Of a stretch of 64,000 nt of DNA, positions 44,655 through 55,978 are shown piece after piece. How positions within the stretch are numbered: the first letter of the stretch is position 1; the number at the start of each line of letters is the position of its first letter. The notes under the pieces were generated by a model. The model was given only the letters and a program-made list of their open reading frames with translations, was not told the origin of the DNA and ran no database searches. The stretch comes from Chroogloeocystis siderophila 5.2 s.c.1. GTDB taxonomy: Bacteria; Cyanobacteriota; Cyanobacteriia; Cyanobacteriales; Chroococcidiopsidaceae. Where the stretch lies: the NCBI RefSeq assembly GCF_001904655.1, contig NZ_MRCC01000009.1, positions 62,001-126,000 on the forward strand, written 5' to 3'. A program made the position numbers and the translations under genes.

Positions 44655-46220
44655 TTATTGGTACACTAACTCCTCGGATGCGATCGCCTTTGGATGATTC
44701 CAGACAGATTGCCCTGTCAGCAGTTCCACCACATCCATGCCATTACCAATCACGCCAGGTACACTGGGATAGCCTGCACTAGCTCCCACTAAGAAAAGAT
44801 TTGGCAATTCGGTGCGATATCCCAGACGATTTAAGCCTACCTGCCTTGGTGTAAGCTTTGCACCATAGATGTTCCCCTGCGGTTGTCCTAAATAATATTC
44901 ACTTGTTGTCGGAGTACCAGGAACTTTCATCCGAGCGTAAGTATCAACATCCGGAATCAAATCGCGCACACTTGCCATAATTTCTTGGTAAACTTCGCGC
45001 TTTTTGGCTTTGTAAGCTTTTGCATCAGTTTCATGCAACTGTTTAAATGGTTCGTAAGGACAAACAGTCGCTATTTCTAAAACATGATGACCAGGAGGAG
45101 CCATTCCTAATTCACGGGATTTCATCGTCGGACACGAGAGGAAAATCCAAGGATGACGCAAGTTGCCTAATAATTGTTGTTGATACGCTTGATTGAGGTC
45201 GCTGTTCGGGTAATACCAAATATTCCAGTTTCCAATACCATATTTTTGCGGATCAAACCTGGAATCTAACCCTAGGTAAACGTTGAAAGCACTCGCTGAA
45301 TATTCATAACCCGTAAGACGTTTCAATTCTTGCTGACTTAACGCATGGGTGTTATGCATCAGCTGTACAGTTAATTTTGGGTCAAGGTCGCTGATGTAAG
45401 CAACGCTTGCTTGATAAGTTCTCCCTCCAGCAGTAACGCTTTCGACTTGGCGCTGTTTGACTTCGATGTGTTCGACTGGTGTAGATAATTGCACAACACC
45501 GCTACCGGCTTTAATCGCTTCGACAATTGTATCAACGAAGTGTTTAAAGTGATGCTTCGGATAATAAGCACCTTCAGAATAGTCCCAAACCAGCGCAGTA
45601 TGCGTTAGTAAGGCGATTTCATTCGGTGGAAGGGCATAATCGCCACTTTGACCTGCTAAGATAGCTTGCAGTTTTGGCGATAGCCCGACGCGATTGTAAA
45701 GGTCTTGCAGTGTCCAATTACGCTTTGTAAATAAGTTCCAGTATTTCGGTAGTTTTAACCAATCAGACCATTTTTGATCGAACCAACTGATCTCGCGCAC
45801 TAAATTGTGCATTTCTTGATGTAATTGTTTAATGGCATCGCAATAACGGTTGATCGCGTCCGTTTCTTCGGGAAAAGTTGCTACAAGGCGCGATCGCAAG
45901 TTCTCCCATCCTAAAGGAATTTTAAAATCAGCTTCGGGTGTAATCACTCGGTCAATACAGTCAGGATCGAGCGAGTTAAATTCGACATCGCGTTCAATGT
46001 AATTGAGAAACTGCGCGATCGCTTGTCCCGAACCGCATTGTGAAATGTAGTGTACATCAGCACAAAAGCTATATTCGCCGTAATCGAAGGTATGGCAGCA
46101 TCCACCAGGTAAGTAGTGTTTTTCTAGTACTGCTACTCGATGTCCTTGCCGAGTTAAACATGCTGCTGCTGAAAGTCCACCTAATCCTGCTCCCAGAATC
46201 ACAAAATCGAAGCTTTCCAT
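44655..46220 (-). CDS. FAD-dependent oxidoreductase, all-trans-retinol 13,14-reductase/CRTISO-like
   Basis: 521 residues. The N-terminal FAD/NAD(P) site is VILGAGLGGLSAAACLTRQG with LEKHYLPGGCC. The C-terminal family motif LFLVGASAGYPSVPGVIGNG contacts the flavin. The layout (Rossmann, substrate domain, then LGQPQGNIYG) is that of the phytoene desaturase/carotenoid isomerase/RetSat group, which saturates, desaturates or isomerises polyenes. No carotenoid gene is adjacent, so substrate is open. Complete and monocistronic. Confidence 0.88.
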   Translation of the reverse strand: MESFDFVILGAGLGGLSAAACLTRQGHRVAVLEKHYLPGGCCHTFDYGEYSFCADVHYISQCGSGQAIAQFLNYIERDVEFNSLDPDCIDRVITPEADFKIPLGWENLRSRLVATFPEETDAINRYCDAIKQLHQEMHNLVREISWFDQKWSDWLKLPKYWNLFTKRNWTLQDLYNRVGLSPKLQAILAGQSGDYALPPNEIALLTHTALVWDYSEGAYYPKHHFKHFVDTIVEAIKAGSGVVQLSTPVEHIEVKQRQVESVTAGGRTYQASVAYISDLDPKLTVQLMHNTHALSQQELKRLTGYEYSASAFNVYLGLDSRFDPQKYGIGNWNIWYYPNSDLNQAYQQQLLGNLRHPWIFLSCPTMKSRELGMAPPGHHVLEIATVCPYEPFKQLHETDAKAYKAKKREVYQEIMASVRDLIPDVDTYARMKVPGTPTTSEYYLGQPQGNIYGAKLTPRQVGLNRLGYRTELPNLFLVGASAGYPSVPGVIGNGMDVVELLTGQSVWNHPKAIASEELVYQ

Positions 46221-46619
46221 TTAAGCCTCCTGTCTCTGGCAATAGTGTTAAACGATACTACTAAGTCGTAGAGCGATAGTATGCAGTATGGCTTGAATCA
46301 AGTTGTCAGCCAGTATTTGCCATGTTTATTCCAGCAGACTGAAGTATTCTATTTTACCGATTCAATTGACTCTTCTTTCCACAACCAAGTTCTGGCAATG
46401 ATGTCGCCCTCAACAAGGTTGCTCTTAATTTGGCTTGCTTCTGGCTGAGGTTACTTAGGTTCGTGCCACTTCAAGCTATAAACTGATTTAAGTTTACTGT
46501 AATTCTGACGCTCAAGTCTAGCGGCTAGATCTGTAAGTTATGTCAACAATAAAGGCATACAACTTATTTAATATCATGCAGAGTGATGCTGTGCGATCGC
46601 GTCGTTTGGTGCTGTCTAA
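46221..46619. other. intergenic region, nothing clear
   Basis: About 400 bases. Its left end is the leader of the oxidoreductase gene. A 13-base palindrome TCTAGC-G-GCTAGA lies near 46519 and one HIP1-like site near 46592. I see no gene remnant or terminator. Confidence 0.3.
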
Positions 46620-46802
46620 CTACTCTTGTTCAGTTTCTGGAGTTTCAGTTGGCGGACGGGTAATTTCGCCTTCACTATAACCTAGGTCATACATACTTGC
46701 CGATTCAGCATCTTCTGGTGGCGTTTTAGGTTTTCCCGCATAGGCATCAGATTTCCCTACATTGAACCAATCTTCGTGCGTTGCTTTTGTATTGTTCATC
46801 AT
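46620..46802 (-). CDS. small conserved-looking hydrophilic protein
   Basis: 60 residues: MMNNTKATHEDWFNVGKSDA, a middle AYAGKPKTPPEDAESASMYD and LGYSEGEITRPP, with a Pro/Glu-rich end. The DWFxxGKxDAYxGKPKxPP...YDLGYSEG pattern resembles small cyanobacterial proteins of unknown role. A GGAGAAG ribosome-binding site five bases before ATG 46802 is strong support that it is translated; an adjacent ATG at 46799 is equivalent. Cytoplasmic, acidic, probably partly disordered. Confidence 0.7.
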   Translation of the reverse strand: MMNNTKATHEDWFNVGKSDAYAGKPKTPPEDAESASMYDLGYSEGEITRPPTETPETEQE

Positions 46803-46978
46803 TGCACTTCTCCATAGCTATAGAGTTGCAGCCATAATTTATGATGTTTGCACTACGGTTTGCCGAAAATCCTGTACCCTGAGAAAGATGAAGTTTAGGA
46901 TCTATATAACAATATTATCAAAACTTATATTTGCCCTAAACAGAGCGCACAGATGTACTCAATACAGCGGTTACTTAT

Positions 46979-47974
46979 ATGGTTTTTGACAACTTATTTA
47001 CATCTTCATCAGAAGAAAAATTTTCACCAATTGTTCGCCAACCTCGTAAAGGAGTCATTATTGGTGCAGGTCAAGTAGGAATGGCTTGTGCTTATTCTCT
47101 ACTTATTCAAAATCTCCTTGATGAAATGATTATCGTTGATGTCAATCAGCATAAATTAGAAGGGGAAGTCATGGATTTGAATCATGGATTACCTTTTGTT
47201 GAACCAACACTCATTAGAGCGGGAACTTTAGCTGATGGTGAGAATGCAGATATTGTGATTATCACGGCTGGAGTCAAGCAAAAGCCAGGAGAATCTCGCT
47301 TAGATTTAGTGAATAGAAATGTAGAAATTTTTCAAAGCTTAATTCCAGAAGTTGTTAAATTCTGTTCGACAGCAATTTTGCTGATTGTTACCAATCCAGT
47401 AGACATTATGACGTATGTCTGTCGCAAAATTTCTGGGCTACCTAGTTCTAGTGTGATTGGTTCGGGAACCGTTTTAGATACGGCACGTTTCCGCTATTTA
47501 TTAGCTGAAAAGTTACAGATTGACCCGCGTAGTTTACACGCTTATATTATTGGCGAACACGGTGATAGCGAAGTACCAGTTTGGAGTAAGGTGAATATAT
47601 CGGGAATGCATCTTGTTGATGAAAATTACGAAGCAGGTAAACCAATCGAGCCACAGCTACAAGAAATTTTTGCACAAGTCAAAAATGCTGCCTACGAAAT
47701 TATCCAGCGTAAAGGCGCAACTTCTTACGCGATCGGTTTAGCAGTCGCCCAAATAGTACAGTCAATCTTACGCAATCAAAACCGAGTTTTAACTGTCAGC
47801 AGTCTGATTAATGGTATTCATGGTATTAACGATGTGTGTTTAAGCTTACCTGCTGTAGTCAATCGCCAGGGTGTAACGCGGGTTGTGAATCTAGCGTTAA
47901 ATTCAACTGAATTAGAGCAGTTACAACATTCGGGTAAAGTTCTTCGCCAGACTATTGAGCAGTTGGATATTTAA
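46979..47974 (+). CDS. ldh: L-lactate dehydrogenase
   Basis: Interconverts pyruvate and L-lactate with NADH. 331 residues. NAD site [18 protein letters not shown]; the specificity loop [11 protein letters not shown] has Gln, as in lactate rather than malate dehydrogenases (which have Arg). Catalytic residues: [11 protein letters not shown] (Arg) and [14 protein letters not shown] (His). The 5' region has about 20 residues of variable leader. Its stop codon is only seven bases from the outer end of an IS remnant (47982), so the element landed just downstream without damaging it. Confidence 0.95.
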   Translation: MVFDNLFTSSSEEKFSPIVRQPRKGVIIGAGQVGMACAYSLLIQNLLDEMIIVDVNQHKLEGEVMDLNHGLPFVEPTLIRAGTLADGENADIVIITAGVKQKPGESRLDLVNRNVEIFQSLIPEVVKFCSTAILLIVTNPVDIMTYVCRKISGLPSSSVIGSGTVLDTARFRYLLAEKLQIDPRSLHAYIIGEHGDSEVPVWSKVNISGMHLVDENYEAGKPIEPQLQEIFAQVKNAAYEIIQRKGATSYAIGLAVAQIVQSILRNQNRVLTVSSLINGIHGINDVCLSLPAVVNRQGVTRVVNLALNSTELEQLQHSGKVLRQTIEQLDI

Positions 47975-47981
47975 TATTTTC

Positions 47982-48694
47982 AGGACTTACGCAAGGGACA
48001 TTTGAACAGATGGATGCTTGAGTTGCTCAATCAAGTAGTCCGACAACATCCCATGCTTAATCTGATAAATTGTCCTGCCGCTTTGATCAGCCATCGTTTT
48101 GAGGCGACTCCAAACTAATAGGGCACAGGCAATATGATTGCGCTGAATGCGGGCTTTGCGGCACTGGCAAGCTTCCACACCTGTGAGTTGCTTTAACTCA
48201 CGGTGAAACTCCTCAATCTTCCAGCGGATACCGCACACATCTTGCACGACATCGGTGTCAGCTTGAGATAAGTCGTTAGTAGCGACAAACTCCGTTCTGT
48301 TGGTGGAAACAGTAACCCGGAACAGTTTCACCTTTTTGTCTTTAGGAAAGCCTCGAATTTTGACCAATTTGCCCTGCTGCAAGTCTTCATCACTCCAAAC
48401 CAGTTCAACAACCCGCATGTAGGGCACAGCACCGCCACTATCGTCAACTCGACGATTTGTTTTGAGCGGGCAGTAATACAGCTTCTCTAGCTGGTCAATT
48501 TGCCCCATCAACTTCTGCGTCGCATACCAGCTATCCATCAGTACCATTGTGAATGGCAATTGCTTGCTATGTATCACACCATTGAGCATCGCTGCTACAT
48601 GATCCAACTTGCTTTGCCCATCCCCATCAGGGTCGTAGAGTCGATAGTCGATGACCCAGAACTGTCCCGTTTCGCCGTTGACGTACACACAGCT
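47982..48694 (-). mobile_element. 3' remnant of an IS4-superfamily (IS701-like) insertion sequence
   Basis: One outer end (AGGACTTACGCA at 47982-47993, a common IS end in cyanobacteria) and the last roughly 235 codons of a DDE transposase remain. The 5' half of the transposase and the other IS end are gone. The internal break is at about 48694, where the reading frame passes directly into a pentapeptide-repeat gene. Confidence 0.7.
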
Positions 48695-49195
48695 ATCAGG
48701 CATGGTTGCTCCACTTAAATTCGTCTGACTCAAAATCACGCCACTCAAAGTCGCACCACTCAAATCTGCTTTACTTAAGTTTGCTTGAGCTAAGTTTGCG
48801 CCACTCAAATTCACGCCACTCAGATTTCCCTGGCTTAAGTTAGCCCCACCCAAGTTACCTTGTGTTACATTCGCTTCCGTCAAGTTCACACCCAGCATAA
48901 AAGCATCGTATAAATCGTATAAATTGACGCGGCTAAGTTCGGCTTCGGTTAAAATTGCGCCAGTTAGTTTAGCTTTGGCTAACACAGCTTCGGTTAAGTC
49001 TGCTTTTGTCAAAATTGTCCGGCTGAGATTTGCTTCACCCAACTCGGCTTGAGTTAAAATTACTTCGCTTAAAATTGCTTCACTCAAGTCCGCTGCATTG
49101 AGCGTTGCTCTTGTCAAATCTGCAGAACGCAAATTAGCGTTACTAAAGTTTCTTTCTCCTGCTGCATACTTTGTGAGAAGTTCCTCAGTATCCAT
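47987..49195 (-). CDS. chimeric protein: pentapeptide repeats fused to a transposase C-terminal half
   Basis: 402 residues in one open frame. Residues 1-167 are a cyanobacterial pentapeptide-repeat protein: MDTEELLTKYAAGERNFSNA, then about 28 A(D/N)LXX units, ending LSGATMPD, which is the usual C-terminal end of this family apart from a few residues. Residues 168-402 are an IS701-like DDE transposase fragment: VYVNGETGQFWVIDYRLYDP, VLMDSWYA (Asp), WKIEEFHRELKQLTG (Glu). The N-terminal part of the transposase, with its first catalytic Asp, is missing. The pentapeptide half could fold alone; transposition is not expected. Formed by IS insertion followed by deletion. Confidence 0.8.
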   Translation of the reverse strand: MDTEELLTKYAAGERNFSNANLRSADLTRATLNAADLSEAILSEVILTQAELGEANLSRTILTKADLTEAVLAKAKLTGAILTEAELSRVNLYDLYDAFMLGVNLTEANVTQGNLGGANLSQGNLSGVNLSGANLAQANLSKADLSGATLSGVILSQTNLSGATMPDSCVYVNGETGQFWVIDYRLYDPDGDGQSKLDHVAAMLNGVIHSKQLPFTMVLMDSWYATQKLMGQIDQLEKLYYCPLKTNRRVDDSGGAVPYMRVVELVWSDEDLQQGKLVKIRGFPKDKKVKLFRVTVSTNRTEFVATNDLSQADTDVVQDVCGIRWKIEEFHRELKQLTGVEACQCRKARIQRNHIACALLVWSRLKTMADQSGRTIYQIKHGMLSDYLIEQLKHPSVQMSLA

Positions 49196-49223
49196 AGTGG
49201 CTGCTTTTTAAGTCAACTTTTTG

Positions 49224-51232
49224 TCAGTTTCGAGGATTTTCAAAGTTGATGCCATCTTCCGTGCGACGGAGGAAAGATGCTAGAAACGCCAATTCGTCAA
49301 GATGTGATCGCATAATAGAATCTGTTGAGCACAAAATTAGCAATTTGGCAACGATTGGCAATAATTTATTACACGCTTCAACGAGAGCAGCTGCACTTGG
49401 TAAACTAGCGGCACTACCTTTAAGGATTTTGATTGCAGTTTTTGCGGCATTTTGCGTTTCTGCTTACGGTTTTTGTCTTGTCTCTGCTAACATCTTTACC
49501 TGTTATGGTGCCTCGGTTTTATCTTCTGAGTTCAGGTTTACCTCATCTTTAATCGCTGCTTTTAACTGCGCAAGTAACTTTGCCAGTTGCTTTGCTTCAG
49601 GAGTCTCAGCTTGTTGCAGTTGACTAATTGTATTTGTAACAGTGCCGCTAATTTGACCGATCGCGACTCCTGTCATATTTTGGTTTTGACCCGCCGCAGC
49701 AACACCGCTAACGCTACCTTGAACGCCACTGATATTAACACTTCCTTGATTGTCTGACATGGTATCTCCAAAGTTGTAGTAAGTTTCTGCGTAAAATTTA
49801 TGGCTTTGAATCGCAGTCACAACCATATTTTCTAGGCTGCGAATGCGTTGATCTTTCTCGGCAATTCCTGCAAGTAGTGCTTGCATATCGTTATAAGGTA
49901 AAGCTTGAATTTCGCTGTAGTTGGCGAAGTATTCGGCACTCAGTTGCGCGCGATCGCTATTTCCTGCAACTTTAGCTTGCAAGCGAATTTTGTCTTGCCC
50001 GCGTCCTTCTAAGGCTACGACTTCCAACCCAGCATGCGGATGATTCTCGGCTAATTGCTGTAGCGCAATCGCAGCTGCATCAGGATCGATTCCTTGATGA
50101 TGGTATAAGTCAAGCGTCTTAAACGTAATAGCACGCGGATCGATGTTTTGCTGGCGATAAAGATCGAGAGTTTTGATGATTGGTGCAATAAAATCAGAAA
50201 AGTCTCCAGGTTTAAAGTTTTCCGATTTGTTATCTGGTTTACGACAAGGATCGGGATCGTCTTTTGTCGGCAATCGCGTGTAGATGTATTCGCTTCAACT
50301 TGCTCTAGCTTGGTATCAGTAGCGATCGCCCAGTCTTGAATATAAGCGCCAGTTAAACAAGCCGAGGTCAAGTCTGCATGATACAGTTGTGTTTGCACGA
50401 GCTTTGCTCGGCAGAGATTTGCCTTTTGTAAAGTTGCTCCACTCAGATCCGCAGCGATAAAGCTTGCATCTTCTAAATGACCATCTTGTAAATTGATACC
50501 CTGTAGCGCCAGGCGATCGTAGTTTTGATTGCTACCATCTTTGGAAACGACTAACTGTCGGACTTTTGGTGTTGCGAGATATGTTCCTGCGACGTCAGCA
50601 GAGTCAAGCTTCCGTGATTGAAACCAACACGTACGCATTAAGACGGCACGGTTAAACTGTACAGCTTTCAGCGTGGCTTTAGTAAAATTAGCATTGGTTA
50701 AATCAGCCCTACAAAACTGAGTCCCACGGATCGCGGCGATGGTGACAGCAACTTTGCGAACTAAGTTATATTGTTGCGCACTACGCAGCGCCTGTCAGCT
50801 AGCGTACGCGCTTAAAAATATCACAGCCCAAGCTATCCATACAGTCCACCACGGTTCGCTATTCGTTACTAAAATGAACGTACCAACGAGAACCGCAACA
50901 ACGATATGTAGGATTACGGCGATTGAGCCAGCAACGATAACTGAGGTTGCGATCACCACAGCAACTGCGATCGCTCCATTAATCGCACCAATTAAAGACC
51001 ATAACCGAAATTGTAGACCTGCTTTAATGTTGAGAATTAGAACAATCGCAAATACTAAAACTCGGTAGTTTTGTAATCCTGCGAAAGCATGGCTAAAGTT
51101 AGCTTCTTTTAGGATCGCATTTGTGAAGATTGTTCCCCGAATGTCCGCACGGCTGAAATTAGCACCTGTTAAATCTTATCCCTTAAACGAGTGTCCTTGG
51201 AGGTTTTGACCAGAGAAATCCTGGGGTATCAA
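49224..51232 (-). pseudogene. membrane pentapeptide-repeat protein, multiply disrupted
   Basis: One ancestral gene can be followed over 2 kb. It starts at TTG 51232 (IPQDFSGQNLQGHSFKG), stops at TAA 51178, goes on with DLTGANFSRADIRGTIFTNA and about five membrane segments, and meets TGA 50797. Pentapeptides up to QDWAIATDTKLEQVE follow. Near 50293 one base is missing, and the frame moves to EYIYTRLPTKDDPDP, the usual C-terminal region with LALQ-like SLENMVVTAIQSHKFYAETY. Stops at TAA 49505 and TAA 49466 follow in the same frame before LKGSAASLPSAAALVEACNK and TGA 49226. Four stops and one frameshift make it clearly dead. Largest open pieces: 50051-50638 and 49503-50273. Confidence 0.85.
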
Positions 51233-51451
51233 CACACTGTAAGAAAGGAAGTATGCTCTATCTACAAATGCAATTTTGAGGTTTCCAGAATTAAAGCAGA
51301 GTTGAAAGGCAATTCAAAACTTGACCTGCATCACTCCACCTGAAATGAACCATAATAGATTTTGCAGAAATACCACTGAAAGTGCAGTTCGCTACCTATT
51401 CAGTGATAATCTTAAAAGCAGTCTATTGAACTGTATCTCCCAGATAGCTGA

Positions 51452-52921
<1,470 letters not shown>

Positions 52922-52930
52922 TGAGTCATA

Positions 52931-52968
52931 GGTAATGGGTAATCGGAGTAAAGCTATTACCTATTACC
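52931..52968 (+). repeat. hairpin between atpD and atpC
   Basis: GGTAATGGGTAAT (52931-52943) pairs with ATTACCTATTACC (52956-52968) with one mismatch and a 12-base loop. It is built from the same GGTAAT word dispersed elsewhere in the window. Lying in the 88-base gap of an operon whose two subunits are needed at 3:1, it could reduce or process downstream transcript. Confidence 0.5.
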
Positions 52969-53009
52969 AGTTACCTCTATTACTGTTTACTATTTTCTTA
53001 TTCGCAAAC

Positions 53010-53423
53010 ATGGCTTTAACTGTTCGTGTCGTCTCACCTGATAAAACTGTTTGGGATGCAACAGCGCAAGAAGTAATTCTACCAAGTACCACAGGTCAAC
53101 TGGGTATTCTTAGCGGTCACGCACCATTATTAACTGCGCTCGATACTGGTGTCATGCGAGTTCGTCCAAGCTCGACTGAAGATTGGGTAGCGATCGCACT
53201 CATGGGTGGCTTTGCTGAAGTTGAGAGTGATGAAGTGACCATTCTCGTTAATGGTGCTGAACGTGGCGACAAAATTGATTTAGAAGCTGCTCGTGCTGCT
53301 TACAACCAAGCTGAAGCAAAAATCAATCAAATTCAAAACGCCTCGCGTCAAGAGCAAATTCAAGCTACTCAAGCCCTGAAAAGAGCGCGCGCACGCTTCC
53401 AAGCTGCTGGCGGAATGCTGTAA
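53010..53423 (+). CDS. atpC: F1F0 ATP synthase subunit epsilon
   Basis: Rotor and regulatory subunit that inhibits ATP hydrolysis. 137 residues starting [20 protein letters not shown], with [20 protein letters not shown] and a C-terminal helical pair rich in Ala, Gln and Arg ([20 protein letters not shown]). ATG 53010 gives the family start; the frame is open to 52935 only because the hairpin repeat is free of stops. Cotranscribed with atpD. Confidence 0.96.
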   Translation: MALTVRVVSPDKTVWDATAQEVILPSTTGQLGILSGHAPLLTALDTGVMRVRPSSTEDWVAIALMGGFAEVESDEVTILVNGAERGDKIDLEAARAAYNQAEAKINQIQNASRQEQIQATQALKRARARFQAAGGML

Positions 53424-53445
53424 AGAGTGCTGAGGGGTTCGGCTC

Positions 53446-53940
53446 TTATCTACCGCCGCGATCGCGTTCTAGGTCGTAAATTGCCTTTTCAATCGCCCAG
53501 TTTGTCGATTGCTGCGGATGGTTGAGTTTAATATTTGCGATCAGACGGCTGGCTGCTGCTTGGTCATTGTGTAGCAGTGTCATAAGTCGCTTCTGGAGTT
53601 TAGGACTTGCTTTGTCAAAACTACCCTGCTTGGTCGTTGTTCCGGCGGGGAGTTTGTTTTTTGTACTACCGGCGATCGCCACCGCAGCCGTAGCACCAAT
53701 TGCGCCTAGTACGACTAATGTCCCAACTCGACCAGAGTCGTCGGTTTGTTGAGGTGTGCGGTAACGCGTTTGCGCGATCGTGTTAGGTAGGGTACTAGCT
53801 ATGATTGGTTCTGGCTTGACAACCAATGCTGCTGTTGTACTCGTGTTTTTCTGTGCAGTGTTTGCTGCTGATGGTAGTGTTTCAAGTTGAGCAGTAATAA
53901 TAGTAGCTAGGGCAGCGCCTATAGGTAACAATTTCAGCAT
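53446..53940 (-). CDS. exported uncharacterised protein
   Basis: 164 residues, family not recognised. An N-terminal signal-like segment (MLKLLPIGAALATIITAQLE) and a second hydrophobic patch (VGTLVVLGAIGATAAVAIAG, about 72-92) flank a Thr/Ala/Gln-rich stretch. The C-terminal 60 residues form a helical, basic domain (KASPKLQKRLMTLLHNDQAA, NWAIEKAIYDLERDRGGR) that looks like a small folded cyanobacterial domain. It is convergent with atpC, with 22 bases between stops. Confidence 0.65.
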   Translation of the reverse strand: MLKLLPIGAALATIITAQLETLPSAANTAQKNTSTTAALVVKPEPIIASTLPNTIAQTRYRTPQQTDDSGRVGTLVVLGAIGATAAVAIAGSTKNKLPAGTTTKQGSFDKASPKLQKRLMTLLHNDQAAASRLIANIKLNHPQQSTNWAIEKAIYDLERDRGGR

Positions 53941-54067
53941 GGCTTTGCAAGAATATCTACAATTTAATGAATTGATAAACGTTCTGACTGCCCCTCACAT
54001 CTCGAATTAACACGTTAAGTAACATTTATATAAATCATACTCGTTATGGCTTTGTATTTCTAGCGTT

Positions 54068-55381
54068 TCAAAGTACGGATCGCCGCATAAGCGAGATGCG
54101 ATCGCTGGTATCAGAACCAAGCAACTGCTGGAGGACATTGAGCGCCACCTGAGTTGTTTCATCAAGTAACTGCGGCTCGACAGCTTTATCGTTGGGAGTA
54201 TGGTAATTTGGTTCCTGTCCTCGATAGAAGAATAGTACAGGAACGCTGGCTCTAGCAAAGGGAGCGTGATCGCTACCACCTTGACCGCCAAAGATAGAAA
54301 CATCAGACTGAGTTGCTTGTGCCAGTTTAGCTAGTGACTGACTTCCACCCACAAGCAACTGATCGTTGACACCAACCATATCAAAATTGAGCATAACATC
54401 AAGACCTTGCAGCCAATCGGGTTGAGCTTGACTAACGAAAGCTCTAGAGCCGTGTAAACCATCTTCCTCGCCGTCAAAGGCGACAAACCAAGCTTGGCGG
54501 GCTGACGGTGTTTGCGCAACGTTGCGGGCAATATCTAAAACAACAGCCGTACCCGATGCATTATCGTTCGCGCCTGGTGAACCTGGAACCGAGTCATAAT
54601 GTGCGCCAACAACAACGCGCGGTTGCATAACGCCAGGAAGGTGCGCGATGACATTCGTACCAGTCACCGTGCGCTGGCGAGTATTGACGGTGAGTGTTCC
54701 TTGTGAAGGTTGCGACTCAATTAAAGAGTTACCTGCTTTTCCAGATAGTGCTAGTACCGGAACTTGTACTTCACCACCAAGCGTACCGTACAACTCACCA
54801 GGTTCATTATTAACGATAACGACACCTACTGCACCAGCATTTTCTGCATTTTGGGCTTTTTGCAGAAAGGGAATTTCACCGCGTCGAACGAGTGCGATCG
54901 CGCCTTTGACATCAACCGCCGCAAAATCTGATCGCTGTCCGACATTCGGGACGACAACAAGCCGCGCGCTAGGTTTTCCTGGTATTGAGCCATTGAGTGC
55001 GCGACCATTAATAGTTTGCCCATTGACTGTAATATTCGAGCCGAGATCCTCAAATTTTGGATACGTAAACGTTTGAGTTCGTGTTTCGTAGCCAGCACGC
55101 GTATACTGTTCAATCAGATAAGCTCTCGCCTGTTCCATAACGGGTGTTCCCGTTACCCTAGGACCTAATTTCACTAAAGCTTGGACATCGGCGATCGCCT
55201 TTCTAGATGCGACGGTACTTTCGGTTTGGCTAAGTAGCCTACCACGCTCAGCTTGTACCTCAATAGCGGGAGTACACCCAACAAGTCCAACGCTAACAAC
55301 GCTTGCGCCTGCAATCAGTAACCTAACAATTCGTTGTAACTGCACTAGATCGCTCTCTTCTGTTCTATAAAAGCTATTCAT
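54068..55381 (-). CDS. M28-family zinc aminopeptidase lipoprotein with PA domain
   Basis: 437 residues. A hydrophobic leader ends VSVGLVGC (lipobox), so it is probably a membrane-anchored exported enzyme. A PA insert (about 130-235, VDVKGAIALVRRGEIPFLQK) lies inside the peptidase. Zinc ligands appear as VVGAHYDSVPG, GANDNASGTAVVL, FDGEEDGLHGS, LNFDMVGVND and GGSDHAPFA. It should release N-terminal residues from peptides in the periplasm. Start ATG 55381 keeps the whole leader. Single gene. Confidence 0.92.
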   Translation of the reverse strand: MNSFYRTEESDLVQLQRIVRLLIAGASVVSVGLVGCTPAIEVQAERGRLLSQTESTVASRKAIADVQALVKLGPRVTGTPVMEQARAYLIEQYTRAGYETRTQTFTYPKFEDLGSNITVNGQTINGRALNGSIPGKPSARLVVVPNVGQRSDFAAVDVKGAIALVRRGEIPFLQKAQNAENAGAVGVVIVNNEPGELYGTLGGEVQVPVLALSGKAGNSLIESQPSQGTLTVNTRQRTVTGTNVIAHLPGVMQPRVVVGAHYDSVPGSPGANDNASGTAVVLDIARNVAQTPSARQAWFVAFDGEEDGLHGSRAFVSQAQPDWLQGLDVMLNFDMVGVNDQLLVGGSQSLAKLAQATQSDVSIFGGQGGSDHAPFARASVPVLFFYRGQEPNYHTPNDKAVEPQLLDETTQVALNVLQQLLGSDTSDRISLMRRSVL

Positions 55382-55978
55382 TAACTAAGGAAACTATTTA
55401 AAAGTTGATCTTTCAAATATAGTTGTGTGTAGACAAATACTTTAACGTTTTATTGCTGTAAAGTAAATTATTTCAATTTATCTTATTTCCTCTCATAAGC
55501 TTTTAATGCAATCTAGCCATAATAGGGAAATATTTCTTGTTTGAGGGTTTAGTCACTCAACTATTTTATTATATTCATTTTTATTTCATAAATTCATATG
55601 TTGTATTTCACTAATTTAAAATAGCTATTTGAAATAAAGTAAACTATTTTCTAGTTCTTATGAATTGCTAAGCTAGCTCTACCAGAAAAGTATTCCCAAA
55701 CAAATCGTTACTAAATCTTCTTTAATAAGAACAAAATAATTCTAATATAATTGATTTGATTAATAATTACCTTGATTACTAAGTATAAGTAACTCAAATT
55801 TTTAGAATAAATAAGTAATTTCAAATAGTTAAATTTTGTAAAAAAAATATTCAAAACAAAAAAACTTTTAGTAGATAATTAATTGTCCGAGACACGACAT
55901 AAGTTTAATCGATAACTTATAGAGATTAAATTTGTCAGAAATCTACCTTTATTCTAGACAGGAATCTACGTTTCACAG
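55382..55978. other. long AT-rich spacer, no gene
   Basis: Nearly 600 bases, far richer in A+T than the surrounding chromosome. It has runs of A and T and an 11-base inverted word pair CTATTTGAAAT (55625-55635)/ATTTCAAATAG (55818-55828). No HIP1 site and no open frame of note. It forms the left edge of an AT-rich islet that reaches about 57351. Confidence 0.4.

Noticed and set aside
49246-49623. 125-codon forward frame rich in Ala and Cys
   Set aside because: It is the complement of the C-terminal part of the pentapeptide pseudogene, which has clear family sequence.
50739-51068. 109-codon forward frame rich in Thr and Ala
   Set aside because: Antisense of the membrane segments of the pentapeptide pseudogene.
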